DNA of 23,377 bases from Prevotella sp. UBA3757. Its GTDB lineage: Bacteria; Bacteroidota; Bacteroidia; Bacteroidales; Bacteroidaceae. Of the stretch, positions 8,191 through 16,121 are shown piece by piece. Position numbers and translations under genes: made by a program. The stretch spans positions 1 to 23,377 of the forward strand of contig DFGF01000012.1 in assembly GCA_002371715.1 (NCBI GenBank). The letters run 5' to 3'. Each line of letters starts with the position of its first letter. Position 1 is the first letter of the stretch. A model generated the notes under the pieces. The model was not told where the DNA came from and did not search any database. It saw only the letters and a list, made by a program, of their open reading frames with translations.

Positions 8191-8217
8191 ATTGCTTGTG
8201 GTTTATATTCGATGCTG

Positions 8218-8249
8218 CAAAGATAGTGCAAAAGAAATAAACATCCAAA
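8218..8249 (-). promoter_or_regulatory. Promoter of the DUF308-like gene
   Basis: The minus strand carries TTTG (8249-8246), a 20-bp spacer and TATCTTTG (8225-8218), an exact fit to the Bacteroidota promoter pattern, 28 bp upstream of the ATG at 8190. Confidence 0.72.
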
Positions 8250-8276
8250 TTTATTTCCACTTTTTTTCCTGTAAAA

Positions 8277-8360
8277 AATACTCTGAATGTGCTTTTCAAT
8301 ACTCCGGGAGTATTTTTTTATACTCCGAAAGTATTTTTCAATACTCCGGGAGTATTTTCC
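8277..8360 (+). repeat. Four-unit 21-bp tandem array of palindromes
   Basis: Units start at 8277, 8298, 8319 and 8340, a strict 21-bp period. Units at 8298 and 8340 contain the same perfect 17-bp palindrome AATACTCCGGGAGTATT. The unit at 8319 is a slightly altered palindrome (TATACTCCGAAAGTATT) and the one at 8277 is degenerate. T-runs separate the units. A GC-rich inverted repeat CGCCCTTCCGGGCG follows at 8360-8373. The array lies between two divergent promoters. Its two-helical-turn spacing suggests a cooperative protein-binding site, though each unit could also form a short 7-bp hairpin in RNA. Confidence 0.85.
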
Positions 8361-8417
8361 GCCCTTCCGGGCGTAAGGACGGTGATGGCGCTGGCGCATG
8401 AGGTTTCGCGGCAAACG

Positions 8418-8449
8418 TTTGGTGGAATGGAAAATAATCCGTAACTTTG
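8418..8449 (+). promoter_or_regulatory. Promoter of the histidine phosphatase gene
   Basis: TTTG (8418-8421), a 20-bp spacer and TAACTTTG (8442-8449) match the Bacteroidota promoter pattern, 27 bp before the GTG start at 8477. Confidence 0.7.
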
Positions 8450-8476
8450 CAGGGGGAACGCTAATTAAAAAAGACA

Positions 8477-9088
8477 GTGACAACGATTTATTTAGTACGA
8501 CACGGCGAGACCGTGGACAATGCCCGGCAAATCATGCAGGGGCAGACTCAGGGAGAACTCAATGACGAGGGGCGGCGCCAGGCGCGCCAGGTGGCTCAGC
8601 GATTGGCCGGTGAGCGGTTTGATGCCGTGGTGTCAAGCGACTTGAAGCGTGCCGTTCAGACGGCCGAGATTATTGCCGAGCCGCACGGACTGGCGGTGAC
8701 GACGACGCCCATGCTGCGCGAGCGCGACTGGGGCAGCTTTACGGGCCGCTACATTCCTGACCTGCGGGGCGAGGTGTGGCCTGACGACATCGAGAGCGAG
8801 GAAGACCTGTTGCGCCGCGCACGCTCCTTTCTGGCATATATAACGGCCATCTACCCAGATAAGCGGGTGGTGGCCGTTGGTCATGGCATCATTAACAAAG
8901 CCGTCCTGGCCGTCGTGGCCCAGTGTCCGATGCGTGAGGTTCAGCGTATGATGAATGCCGAGGTGCGCATCCTATCGACGTCCGCCGTAGCTGTGGCCGC
9001 CACTACTACTGCGGCCTGCACCGCTGCTGCTGTGGCTGGCGCCGGAACCCCGGCTGATACTTCCACCGCTGCGGCTACTGCCGAATGA
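8477..9088 (+). CDS. Histidine phosphatase (phosphoglycerate mutase-like) with an extended tail
   Basis: The GTG start gives MTTIYLVRHGETVDN, the classic RHG phosphohistidine motif (His9). The SSDLKRAVQTAEII motif, acid residue Glu82 in RERDWG, and the second catalytic VGHG (His136) are all present, so the cytoplasmic phosphatase should be active. The substrate cannot be told. Candidates are alpha-ribazole phosphate (CobC-like), sugar phosphates or small phosphate esters. The conserved domain ends at about residue 166 (NAEVRIL). The last 37 residues are a low-complexity Ala/Thr/Ser/Val tail encoded entirely antisense to the 3' end of the neighbouring gene. The ancestral stop codon was probably lost. 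Upstream are a good promoter and a palindrome array. Confidence 0.9.
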   Translation: MTTIYLVRHGETVDNARQIMQGQTQGELNDEGRRQARQVAQRLAGERFDAVVSSDLKRAVQTAEIIAEPHGLAVTTTPMLRERDWGSFTGRYIPDLRGEVWPDDIESEEDLLRRARSFLAYITAIYPDKRVVAVGHGIINKAVLAVVAQCPMREVQRMMNAEVRILSTSAVAVAATTTAACTAAAVAGAGTPADTSTAAATAE

Positions 9089-10024
9089 GCCACTGCTCCT
9101 GCTGAACGAGCCTGCACTCCTGCTGTTGTTGCTGACGGTGCTGGCGCTGTTGACGCTGCGCTCAATGGCCCGGCTGCTGGCACTGCTGTTGATTCTGCGG
9201 CTGCCAAGGTTGCTGTCAAAACTCCTGTTGCCACGGTTCCTTTCGAAACTTCCGGCACTTGAACTGTTGTTGGTGCTGCTACTGCTGTTGCTGCCACTGC
9301 TCCGATAGCCTCCTAATGAGCCTGAGCCTGTGGACTGACGGCGGTCGTTATTGCCATTGTTGTCGCGTCGGTTGTCGTAGCCATTGTCACGACGGTTGCT
9401 GTAACCATTGTCACGTCGGTTGTTGTAGCCGTTGTCACGTCGATTATTGTAACCATTGTTGCGACGGTTGTCATCGTAGCGGTGATGTCCGCGGTTGTAG
9501 TCGCCACGATTCCAGCGGTCCAGCATGCCGAAGTGTGAGCGCCCGGCCACGGGACGGTAGTGGGAGTGGTGGTTGTGGTAGTAGCCCCGGCCGCCAACCA
9601 CGTGCCAGGCATGCCCGCCACGATAGGTGGCATAGAAGGCCGGACGCCCGAAGAAGAAGTAGTCGCGGTGCGGATAGCGGGCATAGATGCCGAAGTGCCA
9701 GTAGCCGTTGCTCCAGTAGAGCGGGCGGTAGAAATAGGTGGCGGCGCAGAAGGCCTTCCACTGCCAGTCGAGTAGAATGTAGCTCAGGTCCATGTTGCGG
9801 CGCTCCCAGTAGGTGCCAAACACGTCGTCGTAGCTGGCTACACCCATCAGATAGTCGAGGTTGATTTCGTAGGCAGCCTCGTACTGGGCGTCAGTCAGGT
9901 TCAGCTCGTAGGCCATCTTGTCCGTCAGGAACAGGGCTTCGTTTCTGGCCTGCTCGTAGCTCATGGCTTGGGCGGTAACTGCTGTCAGCAGCATCACGGT
10001 CAGCGTTATCATCATCTTTCTCAT
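8972..10024 (-). CDS. Secreted Ser/Asn/Arg-rich protein with tandem NRRDNGYN repeats
   Basis: I chose the ATG at 10024 because it gives a proper signal peptide (MRKMMITLTVMLLTAVTAQA) and a 350-residue protein. An upstream in-frame start at 10051 adds nine residues. After the signal, residues 20-90 are an ordinary folded-looking segment (SYEQARNEALFLTDKMAYEL, then NLTDAQYEAAYEINLDYL) that may be a small helical domain. A Tyr/Trp/His/Gly-rich stretch follows, then five 8-residue repeats (about 186-225), then a Ser/Gly/Arg-rich disordered tail. I do not recognise a characterised family. The basic, low-complexity tail suggests binding to polyanions, surface adhesion or an unfolded spacer. The 3' 117 bp overlap the convergent histidine phosphatase gene. 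Confidence 0.75.
   Translation of the reverse strand: MRKMMITLTVMLLTAVTAQAMSYEQARNEALFLTDKMAYELNLTDAQYEAAYEINLDYLMGVASYDDVFGTYWERRNMDLSYILLDWQWKAFCAATYFYRPLYWSNGYWHFGIYARYPHRDYFFFGRPAFYATYRGGHAWHVVGGRGYYHNHHSHYRPVAGRSHFGMLDRWNRGDYNRGHHRYDDNRRNNGYNNRRDNGYNNRRDNGYSNRRDNGYDNRRDNNGNNDRRQSTGSGSLGGYRSSGSNSSSSTNNSSSAGSFERNRGNRSFDSNLGSRRINSSASSRAIERSVNSASTVSNNSRSAGSFSRSSGSFGSSRSGGSISRGSGASHSSSGAGRSSSGGHSYGGRR
9350..9469 (-). repeat. Five 24-bp tandem repeats inside the secreted protein gene
   Basis: The units encode NRRNNGYN, NRRDNGYN, NRRDNGYS, NRRDNGYD and an incomplete NRRDNNG. The DNA copies are similar to each other, as expected for recent slippage or recombination. Copy number could vary between strains without breaking the reading frame. 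Confidence 0.8.
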
Positions 10025-10085
10025 AGTCGTATTGTTTTTATTGTTCAACATTCAGAATTTTCGTCTCGTTTTCTTTTTTCTGCTG

Positions 10086-10111
10086 CAAAGTTACGAAGAT
10101 TCTGATGCAAA
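10086..10111 (-). promoter_or_regulatory. Candidate promoter of the secreted repeat protein
   Basis: The minus strand has TAACTTTG (10093-10086), a good -7 box 62 bp upstream of the ATG at 10024. The nearest TTTG (10111-10108) is only 14 bp further, shorter than usual, and overlaps the T-run of the upstream operon's terminator. Confidence 0.5.
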
Positions 10112-10149
10112 AAAAAGGGAAATCCCCTAAAGCGTGAGGGGAAAATCCC
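10109..10149 (-). terminator. Intrinsic terminator of the polysaccharide operon
   Basis: On the minus strand a stem forms between 10123-10128 and 10137-10142 (TCCCCT/AGGGGA, 8-nt loop). An outer stem GGGA/TCCC (10117-10120 with 10146-10149) extends it. Eight T residues (10116-10109) follow at once. This is the best-formed rho-independent terminator in the window and ends the leftward operon whose last gene stops at 10185. Confidence 0.85.
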
Positions 10150-10156
10150 TATTCAG

Positions 10157-10184
10157 TTGAGAGTTGACAGTTGAGAGTTGAGAG
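10157..10184 (+). repeat. Four heptamer repeats (TTGANAG) abutting a stop codon
   Basis: TTGAGAG, TTGACAG, TTGAGAG, TTGAGAG read on the plus strand end exactly at the TAA (10185-10187) of the leftward small lipoprotein gene. In the transcript they read as CTCTCAA-type units. Confidence 0.9.
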
Positions 10185-10577
10185 TTAGTACAATGAAAAG
10201 CTCCAGGTCTGGCCGTCCTTGCTTAGGACAAGGCGGTCGGAGCTGAGCTCGTTGATTCTCAGTCGGATGTTGTCGATGGGACGGAAACCGAACGACTGCT
10301 CCACGGCAACGGTGTCGGCGGGGTCGCCGTTAATAGAATAGCACTGCATGAAGAGGCTGTCACCCTGGTGCTGGAAATTGCCAAACACCTGGCTTGTATG
10401 TAAGTCGTGGATGCGGACAATGGAACCCGAGAAGCTGATGTAGTGCGTGTCAGAATTGTCCATGCGCCATTGGCCGAACAGGTCGCCAGCCTCGCCGCCT
10501 TCCTGGCAGGACGATGCCGAAAGCATGAGTAGATGAACCAGTGAGAAGCTGAGAAGGTATTTAAAGTATTTTGCCAT
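10185..10577 (-). CDS. Small lipoprotein, lipocalin-like
   Basis: This 130-residue protein starts at the ATG at 10577. Longer in-frame extensions would run antisense-free into the upstream gene but lack a signal peptide. The signal peptide ends SASSC (Cys24). The rest is a compact beta-rich domain with GQWRMDNSDTHYISFSGS near its start and a final LVLSKDGQTWSFSLY, resembling the lipocalin-like DUF4847 family I recall from Bacteroidales. I am not certain of that assignment. Its first 17 bp overlap the end of the Wzi-like gene, indicating translational coupling. It is the last gene before the terminator at 10109-10149. A role in envelope or polysaccharide assembly is inferred from the operon only. 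Confidence 0.8.
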   Translation of the reverse strand: MAKYFKYLLSFSLVHLLMLSASSCQEGGEAGDLFGQWRMDNSDTHYISFSGSIVRIHDLHTSQVFGNFQHQGDSLFMQCYSINGDPADTVAVEQSFGFRPIDNIRLRINELSSDRLVLSKDGQTWSFSLY

Positions 10578-12063
10578 GATAGCTGATTTTGAAGTTAAAC
10601 GTTGAACAGTCGCCCAGGATGTTACCCTTGTCGAAGGCGTAGGCTCCCGACAACTGCCAGGGACCGGCGGCATAGGTGGCCTGCAGCATGGCATCGAATG
10701 AGTGGTGCTTCGAGGCCAGGGGAATGCCGTAGGTGCCCCAGCCCTCGCGGTAAGCGCCGCGCACGAGGTACGACAGCCGGTCGGTCAGTTCGCCGCTGAC
10801 GGCCACATGCCATGCCTTGACGCGGTTGTCGCGGTAGTCGGCAAAGCCGTCGCGGTTGTAGATGGGTGAGGGTAGCAGGCCGTTGCCGTTGCTCATGCCG
10901 TAATGGTCGTAAGCGCCGTAGAACGCATGGTTGTAGTAGTTGTCGTCGCCGGTGACCAGATCGGTTATCTGGTGGCGTATGGGCTCCGGGTAGTCACCGC
11001 TGTCCCAGTGGAGCGGTCCCGACTGGTTGGTGGTCTGCAGATATTCCACGACGGCGCCCCTGACGTATTGGCGTCCCTCGGTCGTATTCTGATACTCCAG
11101 GCCCCACAGACCATCGAAGCCGTTGCTCTTGCGGATTCCGGAACCGTCCTCGAAGGGATTGTCCAGATAGGCCGTCAGCTGGTGGTTCTGGTCAATGTTC
11201 CAGCCCAGTTGTACGGTCATCGAGCCGAGGTGGTTGCCGTAGACCCAGTCCTCCAGGGCGTTGTTTTCGTAGTACTTGCTGTCGCCAACGGGCAGTATGA
11301 CCTTCCAGAAGGCTTTTAGGTTGCCGGGCTTCTCTTTGGCAACGAGCGTTCCCGTCTCGTTATTATAGCCCGTACCGCCGAACTGCGCCACATGCTCAAT
11401 GCCCACGGTGACAAAGATGGGCTTCTGGGGATTAGAGCGGAAATAAAGGTGCTTCTGGTGGTATAGGGTGCCGGTGGCGTAGTGCGTGTTGCCGCTGCCC
11501 GGACGGTAAAAGGCATCCTCGCGGTATTGGCTGTCCAACAGCTTGCCATAGCCGAAGTCGAAACTGATTTGCAGCCAGTCGCGCGTGTATGGCACCGTCC
11601 AGAAACCGTTAGTACCGACGTGAATTTGCGGAATGGGCTTGGCATTGTTGCCTTTGATAAACGCACCGCTCGACAGCGTGGCGTTGCGCAGAATGGGCGC
11701 TTGTTCGCGGGTACCGGCCTCGACGAAGAAGTCCTTCCAGCGCAGGTTCAGGTAGCACTGCTGCAGATAGGCCTTGTGGTCGGCATGAACGGCACCGACC
11801 GCATCAACAGCCCCCGACAGCGTCCAGTCGTCCGCCAGCTGGTGGCTGGCGCTGACTTTAGCGCGCAGGTACGCCGTGTTGGGTCGCGTGGCCAGTACGT
11901 GGTGGCGGTTGGCCGTGAGCTGGTAGGCCGTAAAGTCGCCCGTGCCGACGGCAGTCTCTGCCGCCAAGTCATAGTCGACGCTGGTCTGCGCCCCGCTTTG
12001 CGCCCGTGCGGTACTAACAGCTAACAGGTAAATGCTAAATGATAAATACAGATAGCGCTTCAT
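10561..12063 (-). CDS. Capsule assembly Wzi-family outer-membrane protein
   Basis: From the ATG at 12063 the protein has 500 residues with a signal peptide (MKRYLYLSFSIYLLAVSTARA-Q). The body is a beta-barrel with alternating strands and many aromatic residues. It looks like the Wzi family: FVEAGTREQAPILRNATLSSG, then IPQIHVGTNGFWTVPYTRDWLQISFDFGYG, a later HQLTAYLDNPFEDGSG and a GLWGLEYQNT segment. Wzi in E. coli holds group 1 capsule at the cell surface. Bacteroidota members occur near polysaccharide genes. It follows a sugar transferase by 55 bp filled with heptamer repeats. The C-terminus overlaps the small lipoprotein gene by 17 bp. Confidence 0.85.
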   Translation of the reverse strand: MKRYLYLSFSIYLLAVSTARAQSGAQTSVDYDLAAETAVGTGDFTAYQLTANRHHVLATRPNTAYLRAKVSASHQLADDWTLSGAVDAVGAVHADHKAYLQQCYLNLRWKDFFVEAGTREQAPILRNATLSSGAFIKGNNAKPIPQIHVGTNGFWTVPYTRDWLQISFDFGYGKLLDSQYREDAFYRPGSGNTHYATGTLYHQKHLYFRSNPQKPIFVTVGIEHVAQFGGTGYNNETGTLVAKEKPGNLKAFWKVILPVGDSKYYENNALEDWVYGNHLGSMTVQLGWNIDQNHQLTAYLDNPFEDGSGIRKSNGFDGLWGLEYQNTTEGRQYVRGAVVEYLQTTNQSGPLHWDSGDYPEPIRHQITDLVTGDDNYYNHAFYGAYDHYGMSNGNGLLPSPIYNRDGFADYRDNRVKAWHVAVSGELTDRLSYLVRGAYREGWGTYGIPLASKHHSFDAMLQATYAAGPWQLSGAYAFDKGNILGDCSTFNFKISYHGKIL

Positions 12064-12086
12064 GCTCATCATAGGTTTTATCTTTA

Positions 12087-12684
<598 letters not shown>

Positions 12685-12688
<4 letters not shown>

Positions 12689-13779
12689 GCCTTCTCTTCC
12701 TCCTCTGGTTTCATGTTTTTGTTGATGCAGATGTTGACTGCGCAATAGAGTGCAATATCAACAATCACGATGACGGTGGGCGATGTCACCATGTAGAGCG
12801 CAACGTTCATCAGGACATACCACAATGCCAGCGTCAGTATGCACGCCAGTGTCTGATGCTGGCTCAGCCCGGTGCGTATCAGCTTATGGTGGATGTGGTT
12901 CTTGTCGGCATCAAACAGCGGTTTGCGGTGGCGCAAGCGGAAGAGCGTCACGCGCACGACGTCAGCTATTGGCACGAACAGCAGCGTCACTGGCATGATG
13001 ACGGCTTCGGGGCGCGTCGGCCAGATATTGGTATTGTCCATGGCACATTTGACGGCCAGGAAGCCCAGTGTGAATCCTAAGGAGAGACTACCCGAATCGC
13101 CCATGAATATCTTGGTGTTGCGTTCCGTGCTGCCAAACAGGTTGAAGTAGGCAAAGGCCACTAGTGCGCCCATCATGCCGGCCACGATAATGGTGTAGGT
13201 GTAGACGTAGACGCCATAGTAAATGAAGTAGGCCAGGAATCCCGCCAGTGCCAGCAGCGACAGTCCTGCCGCCAGGCCGTCAATGCCGTCAATGAGATTG
13301 ATGGCATTGTCGATGAATACGATGATGAAGACAGTCAGCGGCACACCGAGCCAGTAGGGTATTTCGTAAATGCCGAACAGGCCGTAGAGGTTGTTGATGT
13401 ATAGGCCAGCAAAGGGTAGGAGGCAGGCCGTAGCTATCTGGATGGTAAACTTCGTCGTGGCTTTCAGCCCTACCAGGTCGTCAACGATGCCTATGCCGTA
13501 GATGAACAGAAGTCCAATCAGGAAGACAGCACTCCAGATATTGACGGGCAGCGTGTGCTCCTCGACAACGGGCGTAAACAGCAGCACGATGAAGAATGCC
13601 GTCATCATGCTGGGGAAAAAGGATATGCCGCCCATCCGGGGCGTGGCATTCTTGTGTATTTTCCGCTCGTTAGGTATGTCGTAGAGCCTCTTACGCTTGC
13701 AGAAATCTAATATCAGGGGCGTGAACACCAGCCCGCAGATTAAACTCAACAAAAAAGCACCAAGTAGATATATAGTCAT
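12685..13779 (-). CDS. WecA/MraY-family polyprenyl-phosphate sugar-1-phosphate transferase
   Basis: The 364-residue protein (ATG at 13779; an in-frame TTG at 13785 is less likely) has about ten membrane segments. It carries the family motifs: GGISFF near the N-terminus, the GIVDDLVGLKA Asp pair, DNAINLIDGIDGLAAG, FMGDSGSLSLGF, and the cytoplasmic HIHHKLIRTGLSQ loop. These resemble WecA/TagO, which attach GlcNAc-1-phosphate to undecaprenyl phosphate, rather than MraY. It is the first gene of the operon. The second is another priming transferase, which is unusual. I found no clear TAnnTTTG box in the 95-bp gap upstream, so it may be read through from the FadL-like gene. Confidence 0.93.
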
Positions 13780-13874
13780 ACGCAATTGCTCGTTATCATT
13801 TATTATATAACTGATAATCCTGGCAATTATTGTATTTAATGGCTAATATTTTTCGACGAATATTCAGAACACCC

Positions 13875-15218
13875 TCAGAACTTGAAGTCGACGCCCATTC
13901 CGACGACGTGGTTGGTGCGCGAATAGGTCTCGGTGCCGGCGTAGCCCTCGCGGGTGGGCAGGCACTGCTTGGTGTAGTCGTCGTAGATGCTGCAGAAGTA
14001 GCCGGCGTTCAGTCGTACCTTGTCCGTCAGCTTAACGGCTGCGCCCAGTCCTATGCTGTAGCTGTCGCAGGCAAACGACGTGTTCTGCTGGTATTCGTCG
14101 GTCAGCCCGTAGTCGGTGCGTTGTACGCCGAACGACAGCGTCCAGCGGTCGTTGACCTCGCCCTCGACGCCGGCCAGGAATTCGTGTGTGCCGCGCTTCA
14201 GCGTCTCCTGACGGTTGTTGGCCATGTGGGCGTGCTTGTCGTCAAAGAAGTGATACTCCAGTGTGGCGCGGAAGTTGGGTTGAAACTCGTAGCCTACGGC
14301 CACGGCCAGCAGGGCAGGCATGTCGTAGCGCGTCTCGGCTCCGTCCTGGTAGGCTGCTGTCTTCTGGTTGAGCGACGTGGCGATGGTGGCCAGTGCCGTG
14401 GGGTCGGTCTGTTGGAGCAGGGCTGTTACTTTGGGCCCCAGTTCTGCGGTCAGTTCATTGGTCTTGTTGGGCACGTTGATCTTGGTGCGGAACTCGTAGC
14501 GGGCGGCCACGGTCAGCGCTCCCGTGTGAATGTTGGCCGAGATAATGGGCGTAAAGCCCCATCCGCGCTGGTCGACGTCCAGTTGCAGGTTGGCCAACGT
14601 CCCCAGCAGGGGGTGGCCCTTGGCCGTGACGTGGCCGCGATAGTAGCCGTCGTAGTAGTTGGCACGTGCGCCTGCGGCCACCGACAGCCAGTCGGTCAGC
14701 TTATAGCTGAAGTTGAGCTGTCCGCCATAGATGTATTGCTTGCCTTTCATTTCGGAGTCCAGCTGGTAGGTGTCGGGCGCTATGCCTTTCTGGGCGAACA
14801 TGCCGGCCAGTACGACGTTGAACATGGGGACGCCGTCGTCGTAGCGTACGAAACCGCCGCTGCCCACAATGCCCAGCATGGCCGACACGGCAAAGCGCTG
14901 CTTGTGGTAAGTGGCAAAGAGGGCGGGCACGATGGGTGCCGAGGCGACGCCCTCATAGAGTCGGTAGCTGCCATTGCTTCTGTGTTCGATGTTGCGTAAC
15001 TGCCAGGGCTTCTGGAAGTTGAGCGACAGTTGGAAGCCCTCGTATCCCCATACCGTTCCAGCAGGGTTTGAGTAAGCAGCGTCAATGTCGAACGTAGCAC
15101 CTCGGGCCATCATGCGGTCGAAGGCGATGTGATAGTTTGTGTTGGTCATCAGTCCGCCGGCTTGTGCGGCGGTGAATGTTGCGGCTATGAAAGCCATCAG
15201 AAATACTATTTTTCTCAT
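13875..15218 (-). CDS. OmpP1/FadL-family outer-membrane transporter
   Basis: The protein (447 residues, ATG at 15218) has a signal peptide ending AAQA-G. A mature N-terminus follows with GGLMTNTNYHIAFDRMMARGA, then DIDAAYSNPAGT, the arrangement and NPAG motif typical of FadL/OmpP1 proteins in Bacteroidota. The rest is beta-barrel-like with repeated aromatic strands and ends VGMGVDFKF, with the C-terminal Phe expected of barrel proteins. FadL of E. coli imports long-chain fatty acids. Substrates of Bacteroidota members are mostly undefined hydrophobic compounds. It has its own promoter and lies divergent from the purH-mre operon and upstream of the polysaccharide operon, with no obvious functional tie to either. 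Confidence 0.9.
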   Translation of the reverse strand: MRKIVFLMAFIAATFTAAQAGGLMTNTNYHIAFDRMMARGATFDIDAAYSNPAGTVWGYEGFQLSLNFQKPWQLRNIEHRSNGSYRLYEGVASAPIVPALFATYHKQRFAVSAMLGIVGSGGFVRYDDGVPMFNVVLAGMFAQKGIAPDTYQLDSEMKGKQYIYGGQLNFSYKLTDWLSVAAGARANYYDGYYRGHVTAKGHPLLGTLANLQLDVDQRGWGFTPIISANIHTGALTVAARYEFRTKINVPNKTNELTAELGPKVTALLQQTDPTALATIATSLNQKTAAYQDGAETRYDMPALLAVAVGYEFQPNFRATLEYHFFDDKHAHMANNRQETLKRGTHEFLAGVEGEVNDRWTLSFGVQRTDYGLTDEYQQNTSFACDSYSIGLGAAVKLTDKVRLNAGYFCSIYDDYTKQCLPTREGYAGTETYSRTNHVVGMGVDFKF

Positions 15219-15248
15219 CGGGAATGAAATTGGTTGAATTTTCGGCTG

Positions 15249-15276
15249 CAAAGGTAGCTAAAAAAAAGGAAACAAA
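15249..15276 (-). promoter_or_regulatory. Promoter of the FadL-like gene
   Basis: The minus strand has TACCTTTG (15256-15249), 30 bp before the ATG at 15218, with a TTTG (15276-15273) 16 bp upstream, slightly closer than the usual spacing. Confidence 0.6.
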
Positions 15277-15410
15277 AGCGTAAAAATCGAAAAATATTCT
15301 TCTAAAATATAAAAATGTCGGAAAAATGCGTCAGAGCGGGACTAATCGTGTGCGCTCTAAAAATTGATATACATTATTTATTTGGGGAAAAGAAATTTTT
15401 TTTAGTAAAA

Positions 15411-15444
15411 CTTGTGGCGGTATGCCTATTTTTTTGTAATTTTG
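15411..15444 (+). promoter_or_regulatory. Likely promoter of the purH-mre-mrdA-rodA operon
   Basis: TAATTTTG (15437-15444) fits the -7 consensus. A CTTG (15411-15414) 22 bp upstream is a weak -33 match. The leader to the ATG at 15496 would be about 45 nt. No other good promoter was seen before mreB, so this may serve all six genes. Confidence 0.6.
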
Positions 15445-15495
15445 CACACTCAAAAAGTGAATTTTCATATAACGTTATAGAAAGATCAAACATTT

Positions 15496-16092
15496 ATGGC
15501 AGACAACAAGAAGATTAAGACAGCGCTGATTTCCGTATTCCACAAGGATGGCCTGGAGGAGCTGTTGAAGAAACTGAACGACGAGGGCGTGAAGTTCTTG
15601 TCGACAGGTGGTACACAGTCGTTTATCGAGTCGCTGGGCTATGCTTGCGAAAAGGTGGAGAACGTGACGACTTATCCGTCGATTCTGGGCGGACGCGTCA
15701 AAACCCTGCATCCCAAGGTGTTCGGAGGCATTTTGGGACGCCGCGAACTGGAGAGTGACCGCCAGCAGATGGCCCAGTATGAGATTCCCGAAATTGACCT
15801 GGTGGTGGTAGACCTCTATCCCTTCGAGCAGACCGTTGCCAGCGGTGCTTCGGCAGAGGACATCATCGAGAAGATAGATATTGGCGGCATTTCGCTCATT
15901 CGTGCTGCGGCCAAGAACTTCAATGATGTGGTCATCGTGCCGTCAAAAGCCGAGTATGCCGTGCTGCTCGACATCCTTAACAAGCAGGGTGCCGAGACGA
16001 CTAAGGACCAGCGCCGCATGTTGGCCACACGCGCTTTCGGTGTCAGTTCGCACTACGATACTGCTATCCACTCGTGGTTTGAGAAAGATTAA
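15496..16092 (+). CDS. purH: IMP cyclohydrolase domain of PurH, standing alone
   Basis: The 198-residue protein matches the N-terminal IMP cyclohydrolase half of PurH, which closes the ring of FAICAR to give IMP, the last step of purine synthesis. Visible motifs are KFLSTGGTQSFIE, YPSILGGRVKTLHPKVFGGILGRR, DLVVVDLYPFEQTV, and IEKIDIGGISLIRAAAKN. It stops at HSWFEKD, where the two-domain protein would continue into the roughly 300-residue AICAR transformylase. The stop is clean, with no remnant of the second domain in the 29 bp before mreB, so this looks like a true single-domain protein rather than a recent frameshift. The formylation activity must come from another gene if the pathway is complete. 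It heads the cell-shape operon. Confidence 0.92.
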   Translation: MADNKKIKTALISVFHKDGLEELLKKLNDEGVKFLSTGGTQSFIESLGYACEKVENVTTYPSILGGRVKTLHPKVFGGILGRRELESDRQQMAQYEIPEIDLVVVDLYPFEQTVASGASAEDIIEKIDIGGISLIRAAAKNFNDVVIVPSKAEYAVLLDILNKQGAETTKDQRRMLATRAFGVSSHYDTAIHSWFEKD

Positions 16093-16115
16093 ACATTAAA
16101 AATTAAACATTAAAT
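16088..16115 (+). repeat. Four heptamers (ATTAAAN) across the purH stop codon
   Basis: ATTAAAC, ATTAAAA, ATTAAAC, ATTAAAT run without gaps, equally readable as two 14-bp copies with one mismatch. The purH TAA (16090-16092) lies in the first unit. The repeat ends 6 nt before the mreB ATG. Confidence 0.88.
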
Positions 16116-16121
16116 TTCAGA

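Noticed and set aside
8277..8360. Possible CRISPR array
   Set aside because: The units are contiguous 21-bp tandem repeats with no unique spacers, and no cas gene is near.
8192..8401. Small plus-strand open frame with a 7-residue repeat
   Set aside because: The peptide periodicity is only the translation of the 21-bp palindrome array; it lies over a divergent promoter region.
13830..14999. Plus-strand open frame of 389 codons opposite the FadL-like gene
   Set aside because: Antisense shadow of a clear FadL-family gene; composition is Val/Gly/Ala-rich and no known motif is present.
15315..15518. Small plus-strand open frame of 67 codons upstream of purH
   Set aside because: It covers the likely promoter and runs into purH in another frame, with no good start context or conserved feature.
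15496..16092. purH as a frameshifted pseudogene
   Set aside because: No remnant of the transformylase domain follows in any frame; only a 29-bp repeat gap separates it from mreB, and the remaining domain is intact.
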